This document shows, one piece after another, positions 1 through 9,631 of a DNA stretch of 64,000 nt; the stretch's first letter is position 1; each line of letters starts with the position of its first letter. Made by a program: the position numbers and the translations under genes. The notes under the pieces are model-generated. The model searched no databases and was not told the DNA's origin. It was given only the letters and a program-made list of their open reading frames with translations. Origin of the DNA: Flavobacteriales bacterium. Its GTDB lineage: Bacteria; Bacteroidota; Bacteroidia; Flavobacteriales_D; Sanyastnellaceae. Location of the stretch: assembly GCA_029238785.1 (NCBI GenBank), contig JAQWFN010000003.1, positions 20,010 to 84,009 on the forward strand, given 5' to 3'.

Positions 1-1
1 C

Positions 2-427
2 CCCGTACTGAAAAGGTACAAAGCTCACTTAGGAACCGATTATGCGGCTCCAAGAGGAACACCCATTGTAGCTGTTGCCGACGGAACCGTAACGAAGTCG
101 TCTTATACCAGCGGAAACGGGAAGTTTGTAAAAATCAAACACAACAGCGTTTACGAGACCCAATACCTGCACATGAGCAAGAGAGCTGTGAATGTGGGCG
201 ATTTTGTAAAGCAGGGCGATGTGATTGGCTACGTAGGAAGTACTGGACTAGCTACTGGTCCGCACGTTTGTTTCCGATTCTGGAAAAATGGAGAACAAGT
301 TAATCCATTGACCGAAGAACTACCATCAGCCGAGCCTTTACAAGACAGTTTGATGCCCTCCTTCATACTCGAAAAAGACCGCTTAATTCAACTACAAGAT
401 TCGCTGAAAAATGAACTCACTCTTTAA
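2..427 (+). CDS. M23-family metallopeptidase, C-terminal part (truncated by window edge)
   Basis: The reading frame is open from the left edge, so only the C-terminal peptidase domain is visible. It has the LytM/M23 layout: an HLGTDY zinc motif near the edge, a beta-sheet core with an LHMS segment, and the G-P-H segment that carries the catalytic His. Known M23 enzymes cut peptidoglycan cross-bridges in the periplasm. The usual HxH pair (GPHLHFE) reads GPHVCFRF here, so Cys replaces the second zinc-ligand His. I recall this variant from other Bacteroidota, but it makes zinc use and activity uncertain. The stop overlaps the next gene by 17 bases, which suggests co-translation. Confidence 0.85.
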   Translation, partial: PVLKRYKAHLGTDYAAPRGTPIVAVADGTVTKSSYTSGNGKFVKIKHNSVYETQYLHMSKRAVNVGDFVKQGDVIGYVGSTGLATGPHVCFRFWKNGEQVNPLTEELPSAEPLQDSLMPSFILEKDRLIQLQDSLKNELTL

Positions 428-998
428 AGGTTTAAGCCTTCTTCTCGTCCTTACAATCACAGCTTGTAACACGCCTCCATCATTAGACCTGGAAGACTAC
501 TTTTCACCTCAAAGCAGAAACCATTACCTCATTTTTAAGCCAAAACAAGCTCTCTGGAAACTCAGTGAAAACAGTGCTTCTCAAAACGATGAAAAAGTAT
601 TATTGAACCTCCCGTTCAATTCAACAAAGAGCAGCACCGCAGTTTCCATCGCAGACTTGCTAGAGAGGGACCTCTCCTCAGATCAATCCATTATGGTCGA
701 TCCTTGGTTGCTCAATGAGGAAGAACGAGAAATTTACCAGTCAAAGGTCTCATTTCAACGCGCTATCATCATCACAAAAAACGGGGAATTATTCATTGCG
801 CAAAGCAGCGAAGGCACCGAAGTTTCTGCGTATAGTTTTCGCGACGACTTTATTGAGTACGGCGCCAAAACCATTATTCCGCTTCCTCATAGAAACAGAA
901 ACATGGGTTGGTACAGATACGGGGGAGCGAGCATTGAAATCACCAGCGCCTTTGTTGGGCAAGATCAAGCAGATGCTTACTTAATTGTAAGTGAATAA
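411..998 (+). CDS. Hypothetical lipoprotein
   Basis: A 195-residue protein with an N-terminal lipoprotein signal: a hydrophobic stretch ends in the lipobox LTITAC, so it should be lipid-anchored after cleavage before Cys19. The remainder is hydrophilic and I recognise no domain in it. It starts inside the end of the M23 peptidase gene (17-base overlap), so it is probably translationally coupled to it and may act with it at the envelope. It ends 10 bases from the convergent lysS gene. Function unknown. Confidence 0.75.
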   Translation: MNSLFKGLSLLLVLTITACNTPPSLDLEDYFSPQSRNHYLIFKPKQALWKLSENSASQNDEKVLLNLPFNSTKSSTAVSIADLLERDLSSDQSIMVDPWLLNEEEREIYQSKVSFQRAIIITKNGELFIAQSSEGTEVSAYSFRDDFIEYGAKTIIPLPHRNRNMGWYRYGGASIEITSAFVGQDQADAYLIVSE

Positions 999-1007
999 AA
1001 GGAAGCC

Positions 1008-2717
1008 CTACTCTCCAGTGTAATGCACCAAGAGCGCTGAATCTGTTTTCTCCACTTTCGTGAGGCCCAGTTTACCTAAGGCTTTAATTCCTTTGTCCCA
1101 CTGCTTGTTTGACAAGTTAGCAGCTAGCTTCAGCTCATCAAGCGGCATGCTCATTTTGGCCTTCAAAAGATCAACAATCGCTTTTTCGCTTTCGTTCAAT
1201 TCAATCTTTTTCTCGCCAAATTTCTCTGGTCTCATTTGTGGGAAGAAAAGCACTTCTTGAATGCTTTCGTTGTTGGTAAGCAACATTACCAAACGGTCGA
1301 TTCCAATGCCCATTCCTGAACACGGAGGCATACCGTATTCCAAAGCGCGAAGGAAATCTTGATCGATAAACATCGCTTCGTCATCACCACGCTCGTTCAA
1401 AGCCAATTGCTCTTCAAAGCGAGCGCGCTGGTCGATAGGGTCGTTCAACTCAGAGTAGGCATTCGCGATCTCTTTTCCGTTCACCATCAACTCAAATCGC
1501 TCAGTAAGTTCGGGGTTCTCGCGGTGTTTTTTACAGAGGGGCGACATCTCAATCGGGTAATCCGTAATGAAGGTGGGTTGAATGTAGTTTCCTTCACACT
1601 TTTCACCAAAAATTTCATCAATCAACTTGCCTTTACCCATTGAGGGATCAATGTCTATTTTCAAGTCCTTACAAACCTCGCGTAGCTCATCCTCATTCAT
1701 CCCAGAAATATCATGACCCGTGAATTCTTTGATGGAATCGATCATGCTCACTCGTTTGAATGGGCGTTGAAAGTTGATCTCGTTTTTACCCACCGTAATG
1801 CTGGTTTTACCATGCAATTCAAGGCAAACGCGTTCGATCATTTCTTCGGTGAAATCCATCATCCAATTGTAGTCTTTATAGGCTACGTAGATCTCCATTA
1901 CCGTAAACTCCGGGTTATGAGTACGGTCCATTCCTTCGTTTCTAAAGTCTTTCGCAAACTCATACACCCCTTCGAATCCACCAACAATTAGTCGCTTCAA
2001 GTAAAGCTCATTGGCAATTCTCAAATACAAAGGAACATCAAGGGCATTGTGATGAGTGATAAACGGCCGAGCACTCGCTCCACCTGGAATGGGCTGAAGG
2101 ATTGGTGTTTCTACCTCCAAATAGTCTCTTTCATTGAAAAAGTTACGCATGCTTTGCATCACTTTACTTCTTGCAATGAAGGTTGATTTTACGTTTTCGT
2201 TGACAATCAAGTCAACATAGCGCATTCTGTAGCGCAATTCTGGATCTGAAAACTTATCGTGAACATTCCCTTGATCATCGGTTTTCACCACGGGAAGTGG
2301 TCGGATCGACTTGCCCAAAACCGTCAACTTTTTTACTAAAATCGATGGTTCTCCGGTTTGAGTGGTAAATGTTGTTCCTTCCACCCCAATAAAATCGCCA
2401 AAATCAAGTAATTTTTTGAATACCGTGTTGTAAGCTTCCTTGTCTTCTCCTGGGCACAATTCATCTCTATTGACATAAATTTGAACCCTACCCGTGGAAT
2501 CCAAAAGTTCGGCAAAACTGGCTTTCCCCATTACACGAACGCTCATTAATCGCCCAGCAAGTACCACTTCTTTACCTTCTTTGAAGTCCTCAAGCAATTC
2601 TTCCGCCTTATGGCTGGCTTTGAATTCGGCTGCAGGAAAAGGCTCAATGCCCATTGCTCTTAGCTGCTCTAGCGCATTAATGCGAACAAGTTCTTGCTCT
2701 GATCTGTTTACACTCAT
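1008..2717 (-). CDS. lysS: Lysyl-tRNA synthetase, class II, with C-terminal extension
   Basis: Charges tRNA-Lys with lysine in the cytoplasm. The 569 residues contain an OB-fold anticodon-binding domain (about 50-140) and the class II core (about 160-497). Motif 2 is around FRNEGMDRTHNPEF (258-271) and motif 3 is GMGIGIDRLVMLL (468-480). A typical bacterial LysS ends near FFPQMRPE, but this one continues for about 70 residues (500-569) with a small helical, winged-helix-like domain. I recall similar extensions in other Bacteroidota. The gene stands alone and is divergent from the PKD protein, with a TAATTTTG box upstream. Confidence in the identity is very high; the role of the extension is not known to me. 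Confidence 0.97.
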   Translation of the reverse strand: MSVNRSEQELVRINALEQLRAMGIEPFPAAEFKASHKAEELLEDFKEGKEVVLAGRLMSVRVMGKASFAELLDSTGRVQIYVNRDELCPGEDKEAYNTVFKKLLDFGDFIGVEGTTFTTQTGEPSILVKKLTVLGKSIRPLPVVKTDDQGNVHDKFSDPELRYRMRYVDLIVNENVKSTFIARSKVMQSMRNFFNERDYLEVETPILQPIPGGASARPFITHHNALDVPLYLRIANELYLKRLIVGGFEGVYEFAKDFRNEGMDRTHNPEFTVMEIYVAYKDYNWMMDFTEEMIERVCLELHGKTSITVGKNEINFQRPFKRVSMIDSIKEFTGHDISGMNEDELREVCKDLKIDIDPSMGKGKLIDEIFGEKCEGNYIQPTFITDYPIEMSPLCKKHRENPELTERFELMVNGKEIANAYSELNDPIDQRARFEEQLALNERGDDEAMFIDQDFLRALEYGMPPCSGMGIGIDRLVMLLTNNESIQEVLFFPQMRPEKFGEKKIELNESEKAIVDLLKAKMSMPLDELKLAANLSNKQWDKGIKALGKLGLTKVEKTDSALLVHYTGE

Positions 2718-2742
2718 GTGTGATGGTTTTATTTCTAGTCGA

Positions 2743-2750
2743 CAAAATTA
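2743..2750 (-). promoter_or_regulatory. Candidate -7 box of lysS promoter
   Basis: Read on the minus strand this is TAATTTTG, a full match to the Bacteroidota -7 consensus TAnnTTTG, 26 bases upstream of the lysS ATG. No good TTTG -33 box is seen at the expected distance, so the call rests on the -7 element alone. The same octamer precedes ahpC-like, atpB and sprE in this window. Confidence 0.45.
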
Positions 2751-2923
2751 CAAGTATTTCTATCACTTGCATTATAAAGCGTGACCCATGCTAAAATCTT
2801 ACGTCAAAACTTGGAGTGTTAATCTTCGTGTAGAAGCAACGCTTTGCTTTCCTGATACGTCTATTATGAAGAAGGGTTGCTTGTTTTTGCAGTCCTATCT
2901 TCATCGACCTTGATAACTAGCTA

Positions 2924-5900
2924 GTGCAACGCATATTAGTAGCCATATTGCTTATGATTCCTTTTGGAGGTTTCGCTCAACTGACGATTGAAGCGAACAC
3001 CAATGCTGGATGCGCTCCTTTTGGGGTGATTTTAAGCGTTACTTCTCCAGCGCCTGCAAGCATCAACAACTATGCTTGGTCAGTGACTTATCCAGATAAT
3101 ACAGTTGAAACCGCCACCTCTGCAGAGTACATCGATATCCTCTCGATTCCGGGAGATTATACCGTAAGTCTTTCAATAAACAATGGTTCTCAGAGTATTA
3201 CAGAAACCAACTTCATTACGGTTTACGGTTTACCTGAAGTGAACTTCGAAGTTGATGTGCAAGAAGGCTGTTATCCACTCTGTATTGAATTTACCGACTT
3301 AACCACAACTCAAGGAAGTAACATTGTTGAATGGTCATGGGATTTTGGGAATGGAACTACAAGTGCGTTGCAAAACCCAAGTTATTGCTATCAAGACAAT
3401 GGCGTGTATTCGCCGATTATGTCTGTTGAAGATGAATTCGGTTGTTACAACGACATTTCTATTCCCGGATTGATAACGGTTTTAGACGCTTTTCCCGAAG
3501 TGGGTTTTTTGCCTTCCACTTTTGCTGATTGTAATCCTCCTGCGATTATTGAATTTGAAAACAGTTCTTCAGGAAATGGGGGCTTGACCAGCTCTTGGGA
3601 TTTTGACGATGGTTTTACAACAACAACTGTTGACGCTTCAGACATCACCCATACTTTCACTGCTGTTGGGCTTTATGAAGTTTGTTTGCATGTTGAAGAA
3701 CCCAATGGTTGTGCCGCAGATTCTTGTGTATTAATTGATGTTTCCCCCGCACCAACACCTTCGTTCGACCTCTCTGAAAGCTTGGTTTGTGCTGGTACTG
3801 AAATCACATTTACCGACACAAGCACGCCTACCCCAAGTAGCGTTTCGTGGGACATTGATGGGGATGGCTTTACAGACAGCACCTCACCCTCATTTAACTC
3901 AATTACCGATACTGAAGGTGTTTTTAACCCAACACTAACTGTTGTATACAGTCCGGGCTGCTCTGCAAGTTCTGATGGAACACAAAGCCTTGAAGTATTG
4001 CAAGAACTAGTAGCGAACTTCAGTGCAGACAATACGTTCGCATGTGAGAGCCCGATAGAAGTTAATTTCACCAACCTCAGCTCAGGTCCAGGTATTTTGA
4101 GTTATGAATGGATCATCAACGGTGTTTCTCAAAGCACTACCAGTGATTACACCCACACCTTCAATGCTCCCGGTAGCTACGATGTAACGCTGCAAGTAAC
4201 AAACGACAGTGGTTGTGTGAGCGAATTGGCTTTTGCTGATTTCGTCAACATCAATTCACTCGACATCAATTTCAACCTTCCGGCAATTGTTTGCACTGAA
4301 GAAGTGGTGGAGTTATCCAACGTAAACGTGAATAGCTTCGACCCTATTCTTGAGCTTGAATGGGATTTCAATGAAGATGGAATTACCGATGTTACTGGCA
4401 ACACCCCAAGTTACATCTATTCGCTTCCTGGAGAATACTTTGTGTCTGTTGTTGTAACAACAGTGAGCGGTTGTTTGGCAGAAGTAGAGAGTATGGCCAC
4501 GATTCTAGTTCAACCAGATGCACAAGCGGAGATCCTGTCTGGCCCAATCATCGGTTGCCCAGGTGAGCCTGTTGAATTTTGTGTTGAAACGGTTGAAGGC
4601 CTGAATTACAACTGGAACTTTGGAGATAACACAGGGTGGAACCTTATTGGTTTCCCCGAAACTTGTGTTCAACACGATTATCAAGATACCGGTTATTTCG
4701 ATATCAGCTTAAGCCTCTACAATCAAGGATGTGGGAATCTGTTGGTATTGGAAGACTACCTCTACATCAGTGGTCCTGTAGCGCTTTTTCAAGCAATTGA
4801 AGACTGCTCAGATATTACCAATATCAGTTTTGTAGACAACAGTATTAGTGCCGATGAAATTATTTGGGATTTTGGTGATGGAAGCCCACTTGTTTATAAC
4901 GACCCCAACCCCCAGCACCAGTATGCCTCCGAAGGACAATACACCGTAACTTTAACGGCCAGCAATAATTTAATCGATTGCCCAGACATCACCACCACAA
5001 CCCTCAATCTGGTAACCGAAGACATTGGCTTGAATTTTTTCCCCAGCGAAGGTTGTCCCGGCATGAATGTGAACATGCTTACCCCAGACCAAACCGAATA
5101 TGAAATTTGGAACATCGATTTTGGAAATGGAACGGTGCTCGATGCCCATTGGGATGAAGGTTTAAATCGCTGGCAAGTGTATATCACTACCAATGGCGTT
5201 ACCACCTACAGTCAATTCTCTTTCTTTGCCGACTTTATTCCATTTATCAACTATTCTCAAGGCGGGTTTTTCGACATTACCATCAATGCCATTGATTGGA
5301 GTGGATGCGCAACTACTACGGTTTATGAAGATGCCATTGAGGTCTATAACGACTTCCTTTTTGCTGATTTTGCCATTAATGTAATCGACGACTGTGATGA
5401 GGTGCGCTTAGAATTTGTTCCTACAGGAAACTTCTTGGATACTTGGGAATGGGAGTTTACCGATGGTACTATAAGCACGGATTTAATATTGGAGCACGTT
5501 TTCACTGCTCCCTACGACACCACCTTTGGAGCTACATTCACAGCTGCGGATAATTTTGGTTGTGGATCAACCGTAAGTCATGTGCTCGACATTGTACCCC
5601 CACCAATTCCATCGTTTAACGCACTAAATGATCCGCTTTGTTGGGGTGATGTGCTGAATCTAGAAAATACTTCAGTTGGAGAAAACCTCACTTACTCTTG
5701 GGATTTTGGCGACCCAAATTCCGGGGCAGATAACACCAGTACACTTGAGAACCCGACCCACGAATACAACGAAAATGGAAGCTTCACCGTTTGTTTGAAT
5801 GCTACAAATACCGCAGGTTGTACGCAATCAGTTTGCAGTGATAACCTCGTAAACATTCTCAACCCTGTTGCAGAAGCTAGCTATACCAGCAACATCAACA

Positions 5901-8581
5901 ATTGCCTTTATGGTGTTTCCCTATTTAATGAAACCCAAGGTGTTATTAGCAGCTCATTTTGGGATTATGGCGATAACCAAACCGGTGGAGGCTTGAACGT
6001 TTTTCATACCTACCCACTTGGTGTTTTTGATGTTGAACTCGTTGTTGTGAATGATTTGGGTTGCTCAGACACCCTTGTTCTTCCAGACATCTTGAATTTA
6101 GGAGCAGCTGTTGGTCAGTTCACCAGCACCCTAGACCCCATTTCTTGTGCTCCATTTCAAACCACCTTTGAAGCCTATAATGTCGCAGACAACAGCTTCA
6201 CCTATTTTTGGGAATTCGATGATGGCTCTGGAGACGGTTTGAACAATACGCAAACCAGCCATACCTACACCGAACAAGGCACCTACTGCCCTTCGCTCAT
6301 CATGGAAGATCAAAACGGTTGTCCTTTGTTGATTCAATGCGAAACGCCTTTCACTGTTGAAGAATTTACCATCACTACATCTACACCAGAAACAGTTTGC
6401 TTTGGACAAACCAGCTTTTTCGAGGCTAATGGAGCCACCTCTTACGCTTGGTCTGATAATACAAATGTGAATGAACTCACCAACAACACCTGGGAACTTG
6501 ATTTAGAGTCATCACAAACACTTTCCCTCACCGGATTTTTTGAAGATTGTGAGAACACCGTTGATATTGATTTCACCATTTTAGACCTTCCTAATCCAAA
6601 CTTATTATTGGCTAACGAGTACTGTTTTGACACTGGTGAATTCGACCTGCTTCTGAACTCAAGTAGTGATGTTTCTGGGGGTGAAAGCTTTACTGTGAAT
6701 GGACTTGAAAGCAGCATTTTTTCAAGTAACCAAACGCCAAATCAAAGCTATGAAGTCATCTATACCCTTGAAGATATTAATGGGTGCGTGAATGCCGACA
6801 CCCTCAACGTTTTCATCCATCCGCTGCCAATCGTCAACCTAGCCAACACGCCGGATTTTTGTGAAGGCGACCCTGTTGTTGCGCTGCAAGGCGGTATGCC
6901 TTTGGGAGGTAATTACACCGTAAATGATGATTTAGCCACCACTTTTGATCCTTCAATGGGAGCAGGAGCTTATCAAGTCAACTACATCTACCTTGATCAA
7001 AACAACTGTGAAGCGCAAGACAGTGTGGCATTTGATGTGAATCCGCTACCGCTAATCGACTTTAGCAGCGACGATGTTTGTTTTGGAAATGACGCTACTT
7101 TCATCAATAATTCCAGCATCTCTAGCGGCAGCATTGCGCAAGCTCAATGGGATTTTGGTAACGCCACCACAAGCAATGATTATGATCCTCAAGGTGTGTC
7201 CTATGCCAGCCCTGGAAATTACCAAGTAACACTATCCCTCACGTCAACTGAAAACTGTAGCGCCTCATTGAGTCAAGAAGTGAACGTTTTGACTTCGCCT
7301 GAAGTTAATTTCAACTTTGAAGACGCTTGCCTCGATCAGCTTTTTAATTTTAGTGATGCCAGTGTGGTGCAAGCAGGAAGCGCTGTGGCTTGGGAATGGG
7401 ATATCAATGGGATTCCAATTGCCATCAACCAGAACGTAAATAACTACCAGTTCCCAGAAGCGGGTAATTACAACTTAAGCCTTTTCGTGACTTCGAATGA
7501 AGGCTGTGTTGACTCTCTTAGTCAGACGGTACAAGTGTTTAGTTTACCCGAGGTTGATTTTCTTAGCGATGAAGCTTGTGCTGGTGTTCCTATAACTTTT
7601 ATCAATACCTCTAGTGTTGAGGGCGCCACCATTACTGCATATGAATGGACAATTGATGGTGAAATCGTGTCAACAGACCAAAACTTTACAGGCAGTTTTA
7701 GCGAACCGGGAGATTTGAACTTGAACCTCGTCGTTTCAAGCGATCAGGCTTGTAGTGCCTCGTCAAACGATACCTTCAGCGTTTATGCTGCGCCTGAAAT
7801 CTCCTTCACACAGAGCGCCGATGTAGGGTGTGAACTGGGCACTGTTCAATTTGAAGATATGTCTAGTGCTGAAGGAAGCATTGTGCTTACTTGGGCTTGG
7901 GAAATGAACGGTGTTTTTATTTCTGGCCTGAACACCGCCAGCTTTAACCCACAGAACCCGGGAGCCTATGACCTCGTGCTAACAGTAGGTACTCCGCAAG
8001 GATGTTTCGCAGACACCTTGGTAGAAAGTGTTGTTGAACTGTTTCCTAGTCCGATTGCAACTTATTCGCTCTCTTCTGACAACGTGAGCATGCTCAATCC
8101 TGAGCTTACCATCGTGAATGAAACTGAAGATAGTGTTGAGCAAATATTCACCTTACCCAATGGTCAAGAATTCAACACCCCAAGTATTGATTACACCTTC
8201 CTTGAACCGGGAGATTATGAGTTCACGCTCTGGGTTGAAAACGAATTCGCTTGCGCAGATAGCGTCCTTATTAGTATTCCTGTAGAACAGGTGATTTTAG
8301 TGCACGTTCCTAATGCGTTCACTCCAGACAGTGATGGCGTGAATGAAGTATTTGTGCCTGTGATCAATAACATTGAAGTAGATGATTATCGTTTTGAAAT
8401 TTTTAATCGATGGGGAGAAATGATCTTCGCTTCGGAGACGCCCGGTGAAGGATGGAACGGTAACGTCAAAGGAGGTGAACACTATGCCATGGATGGGGTG
8501 TACACCTATCGCCTGGCCCTTCGTGAAATCACCACGAACGAGAAGCGCGAATTCTTTGGGCACGTGACCCTCATTCGCTGA
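2924..8581 (+). CDS. Giant PKD-repeat surface protein with T9SS type B sorting domain
   Basis: A 1885-residue exported protein. The start is GTG at 2924: an in-frame TAG at 2918-2920 rules out earlier starts, and translation from here gives a signal peptide ending around FGGFAQ. The body is about sixteen PKD-like beta-sandwich modules, recognisable by repeats such as WSWDFGNG, IIWDFGDGS, YSWDFGDP and AQWDFGNA, with Cys pairs scattered between modules. The last ~90 residues match the gliding-motility-associated C-terminal domain (CHU_C, type B): VPNAFTPDSDGVNEVF, then FNRWGEMIF and WNG, ending GHVTLIR. By family knowledge it is exported by T9SS and surface-attached or released, probably as an adhesin or matrix protein. 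Ligand unknown. Confidence 0.92.
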   Translation: MQRILVAILLMIPFGGFAQLTIEANTNAGCAPFGVILSVTSPAPASINNYAWSVTYPDNTVETATSAEYIDILSIPGDYTVSLSINNGSQSITETNFITVYGLPEVNFEVDVQEGCYPLCIEFTDLTTTQGSNIVEWSWDFGNGTTSALQNPSYCYQDNGVYSPIMSVEDEFGCYNDISIPGLITVLDAFPEVGFLPSTFADCNPPAIIEFENSSSGNGGLTSSWDFDDGFTTTTVDASDITHTFTAVGLYEVCLHVEEPNGCAADSCVLIDVSPAPTPSFDLSESLVCAGTEITFTDTSTPTPSSVSWDIDGDGFTDSTSPSFNSITDTEGVFNPTLTVVYSPGCSASSDGTQSLEVLQELVANFSADNTFACESPIEVNFTNLSSGPGILSYEWIINGVSQSTTSDYTHTFNAPGSYDVTLQVTNDSGCVSELAFADFVNINSLDINFNLPAIVCTEEVVELSNVNVNSFDPILELEWDFNEDGITDVTGNTPSYIYSLPGEYFVSVVVTTVSGCLAEVESMATILVQPDAQAEILSGPIIGCPGEPVEFCVETVEGLNYNWNFGDNTGWNLIGFPETCVQHDYQDTGYFDISLSLYNQGCGNLLVLEDYLYISGPVALFQAIEDCSDITNISFVDNSISADEIIWDFGDGSPLVYNDPNPQHQYASEGQYTVTLTASNNLIDCPDITTTTLNLVTEDIGLNFFPSEGCPGMNVNMLTPDQTEYEIWNIDFGNGTVLDAHWDEGLNRWQVYITTNGVTTYSQFSFFADFIPFINYSQGGFFDITINAIDWSGCATTTVYEDAIEVYNDFLFADFAINVIDDCDEVRLEFVPTGNFLDTWEWEFTDGTISTDLILEHVFTAPYDTTFGATFTAADNFGCGSTVSHVLDIVPPPIPSFNALNDPLCWGDVLNLENTSVGENLTYSWDFGDPNSGADNTSTLENPTHEYNENGSFTVCLNATNTAGCTQSVCSDNLVNILNPVAEASYTSNINNCLYGVSLFNETQGVISSSFWDYGDNQTGGGLNVFHTYPLGVFDVELVVVNDLGCSDTLVLPDILNLGAAVGQFTSTLDPISCAPFQTTFEAYNVADNSFTYFWEFDDGSGDGLNNTQTSHTYTEQGTYCPSLIMEDQNGCPLLIQCETPFTVEEFTITTSTPETVCFGQTSFFEANGATSYAWSDNTNVNELTNNTWELDLESSQTLSLTGFFEDCENTVDIDFTILDLPNPNLLLANEYCFDTGEFDLLLNSSSDVSGGESFTVNGLESSIFSSNQTPNQSYEVIYTLEDINGCVNADTLNVFIHPLPIVNLANTPDFCEGDPVVALQGGMPLGGNYTVNDDLATTFDPSMGAGAYQVNYIYLDQNNCEAQDSVAFDVNPLPLIDFSSDDVCFGNDATFINNSSISSGSIAQAQWDFGNATTSNDYDPQGVSYASPGNYQVTLSLTSTENCSASLSQEVNVLTSPEVNFNFEDACLDQLFNFSDASVVQAGSAVAWEWDINGIPIAINQNVNNYQFPEAGNYNLSLFVTSNEGCVDSLSQTVQVFSLPEVDFLSDEACAGVPITFINTSSVEGATITAYEWTIDGEIVSTDQNFTGSFSEPGDLNLNLVVSSDQACSASSNDTFSVYAAPEISFTQSADVGCELGTVQFEDMSSAEGSIVLTWAWEMNGVFISGLNTASFNPQNPGAYDLVLTVGTPQGCFADTLVESVVELFPSPIATYSLSSDNVSMLNPELTIVNETEDSVEQIFTLPNGQEFNTPSIDYTFLEPGDYEFTLWVENEFACADSVLISIPVEQVILVHVPNAFTPDSDGVNEVFVPVINNIEVDDYRFEIFNRWGEMIFASETPGEGWNGNVKGGEHYAMDGVYTYRLALREITTNEKREFFGHVTLIR

Positions 8582-8644
8582 TGTTTTCTCTTTCTGCATT
8601 CTTCCGAAAGGCCTAACTTAGCAGTCAAACTTATACTGTCTGTT

Positions 8645-9631
8645 ATGATGCGTCAGCTCATCGAAAACTTTCCTCAACAATTAGCAGATGCTTTTAGCAT
8701 CGGTAAAAACGCTATTCTTTCTACAAGGAATCAGGAGATTAGAAATGTTCTTATAACAGGCTTAGGTGGTTCTGGAATAGGTGGAAAAGTGGTTGCCCAA
8801 TTGGTAGAAGATGAAGCAAATGTTCCTTTCTACATCAATAACGATTACGTCCTCCCAAATTTCGTTGACGAGCACACACTCGTTATTGTAAGCAGCTACT
8901 CTGGAAATACAGAAGAAACACTTGCGGCTATGGACTGTGCGCTAAAAGCAGGGGCTCAAGTTGCGGCCATCACTTCTGGAGGTGCTGTTCTTGATCTGTG
9001 CAAAAAGTACGAGCTCACCCATATCATTATTCCCGGCGGAAAGCCACCACGTTCTCAATTTGGCTACTCCTTTGTTCAACAATTGTTTTTGTTGTGCCAC
9101 TACGGAATTATTGATGCTCAGTGGATTGAAAAGCTCAGTGGAGTAAGCTCGTTCCTTGAAAGCAAGCAAACAGAAATTATTGCATTAGCACAAGAACTTT
9201 GCGCTGAAAACGAAAATCGAATTCCAATAATTTATACCGAACGCGCTTTTGAAGGAGTTGCCATCAGATGGCGTCAACAGCTCAATGAGAACAGTAAATT
9301 ACTTTGCTGGCACCAGGTATTTCCTGAGCTCAACCACAACGAAATGGTGGGTTGGGATGCTGGAAGCAACTGCTATCATGTGATGATGCTTCAAACAAGC
9401 TTTGATCACCCAAGAAGCCGCATGCGTATGGAAATTAGCAAGCCCTGGATTGAGCAAAAAGGTGCCCTTGTAAGCATCGTTTCAGCCCTTGGAGAAAACC
9501 GTTTAGAGCAAGTGATCAGCCTTATTAATTTGGGCGACTGGCTCTCTTTACTCCTCGCAGAGAAAAACAATACCGACCCTGTCATCATTGAAGCAATTGA
9601 TCATCTTAAAGGAGAGTTAGCCAAAAGATGA
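8645..9631 (+). CDS. Bifunctional phosphoglucose/phosphomannose isomerase
   Basis: A 328-residue SIS-domain isomerase that interconverts fructose-6-phosphate with glucose-6-phosphate and with mannose-6-phosphate. The sequence shows the sugar-phosphate loop GGSGIGG (41-47), the SSYSGNTEET phosphate-binding segment (83-92), the PPRSQFGYSF hallmark of the bifunctional family (134-143), and ELNHNEMVGW carrying the probable catalytic His. The length suits the short PGI/PMI family rather than classical 550-residue PGI. A second ATG three bases downstream is an alternative start. The stop overlaps the lipB ATG by four bases (ATGA), so the two are co-translated although their pathways are unrelated. 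Confidence 0.93.
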   Translation: MMRQLIENFPQQLADAFSIGKNAILSTRNQEIRNVLITGLGGSGIGGKVVAQLVEDEANVPFYINNDYVLPNFVDEHTLVIVSSYSGNTEETLAAMDCALKAGAQVAAITSGGAVLDLCKKYELTHIIIPGGKPPRSQFGYSFVQQLFLLCHYGIIDAQWIEKLSGVSSFLESKQTEIIALAQELCAENENRIPIIYTERAFEGVAIRWRQQLNENSKLLCWHQVFPELNHNEMVGWDAGSNCYHVMMLQTSFDHPRSRMRMEISKPWIEQKGALVSIVSALGENRLEQVISLINLGDWLSLLLAEKNNTDPVIIEAIDHLKGELAKR

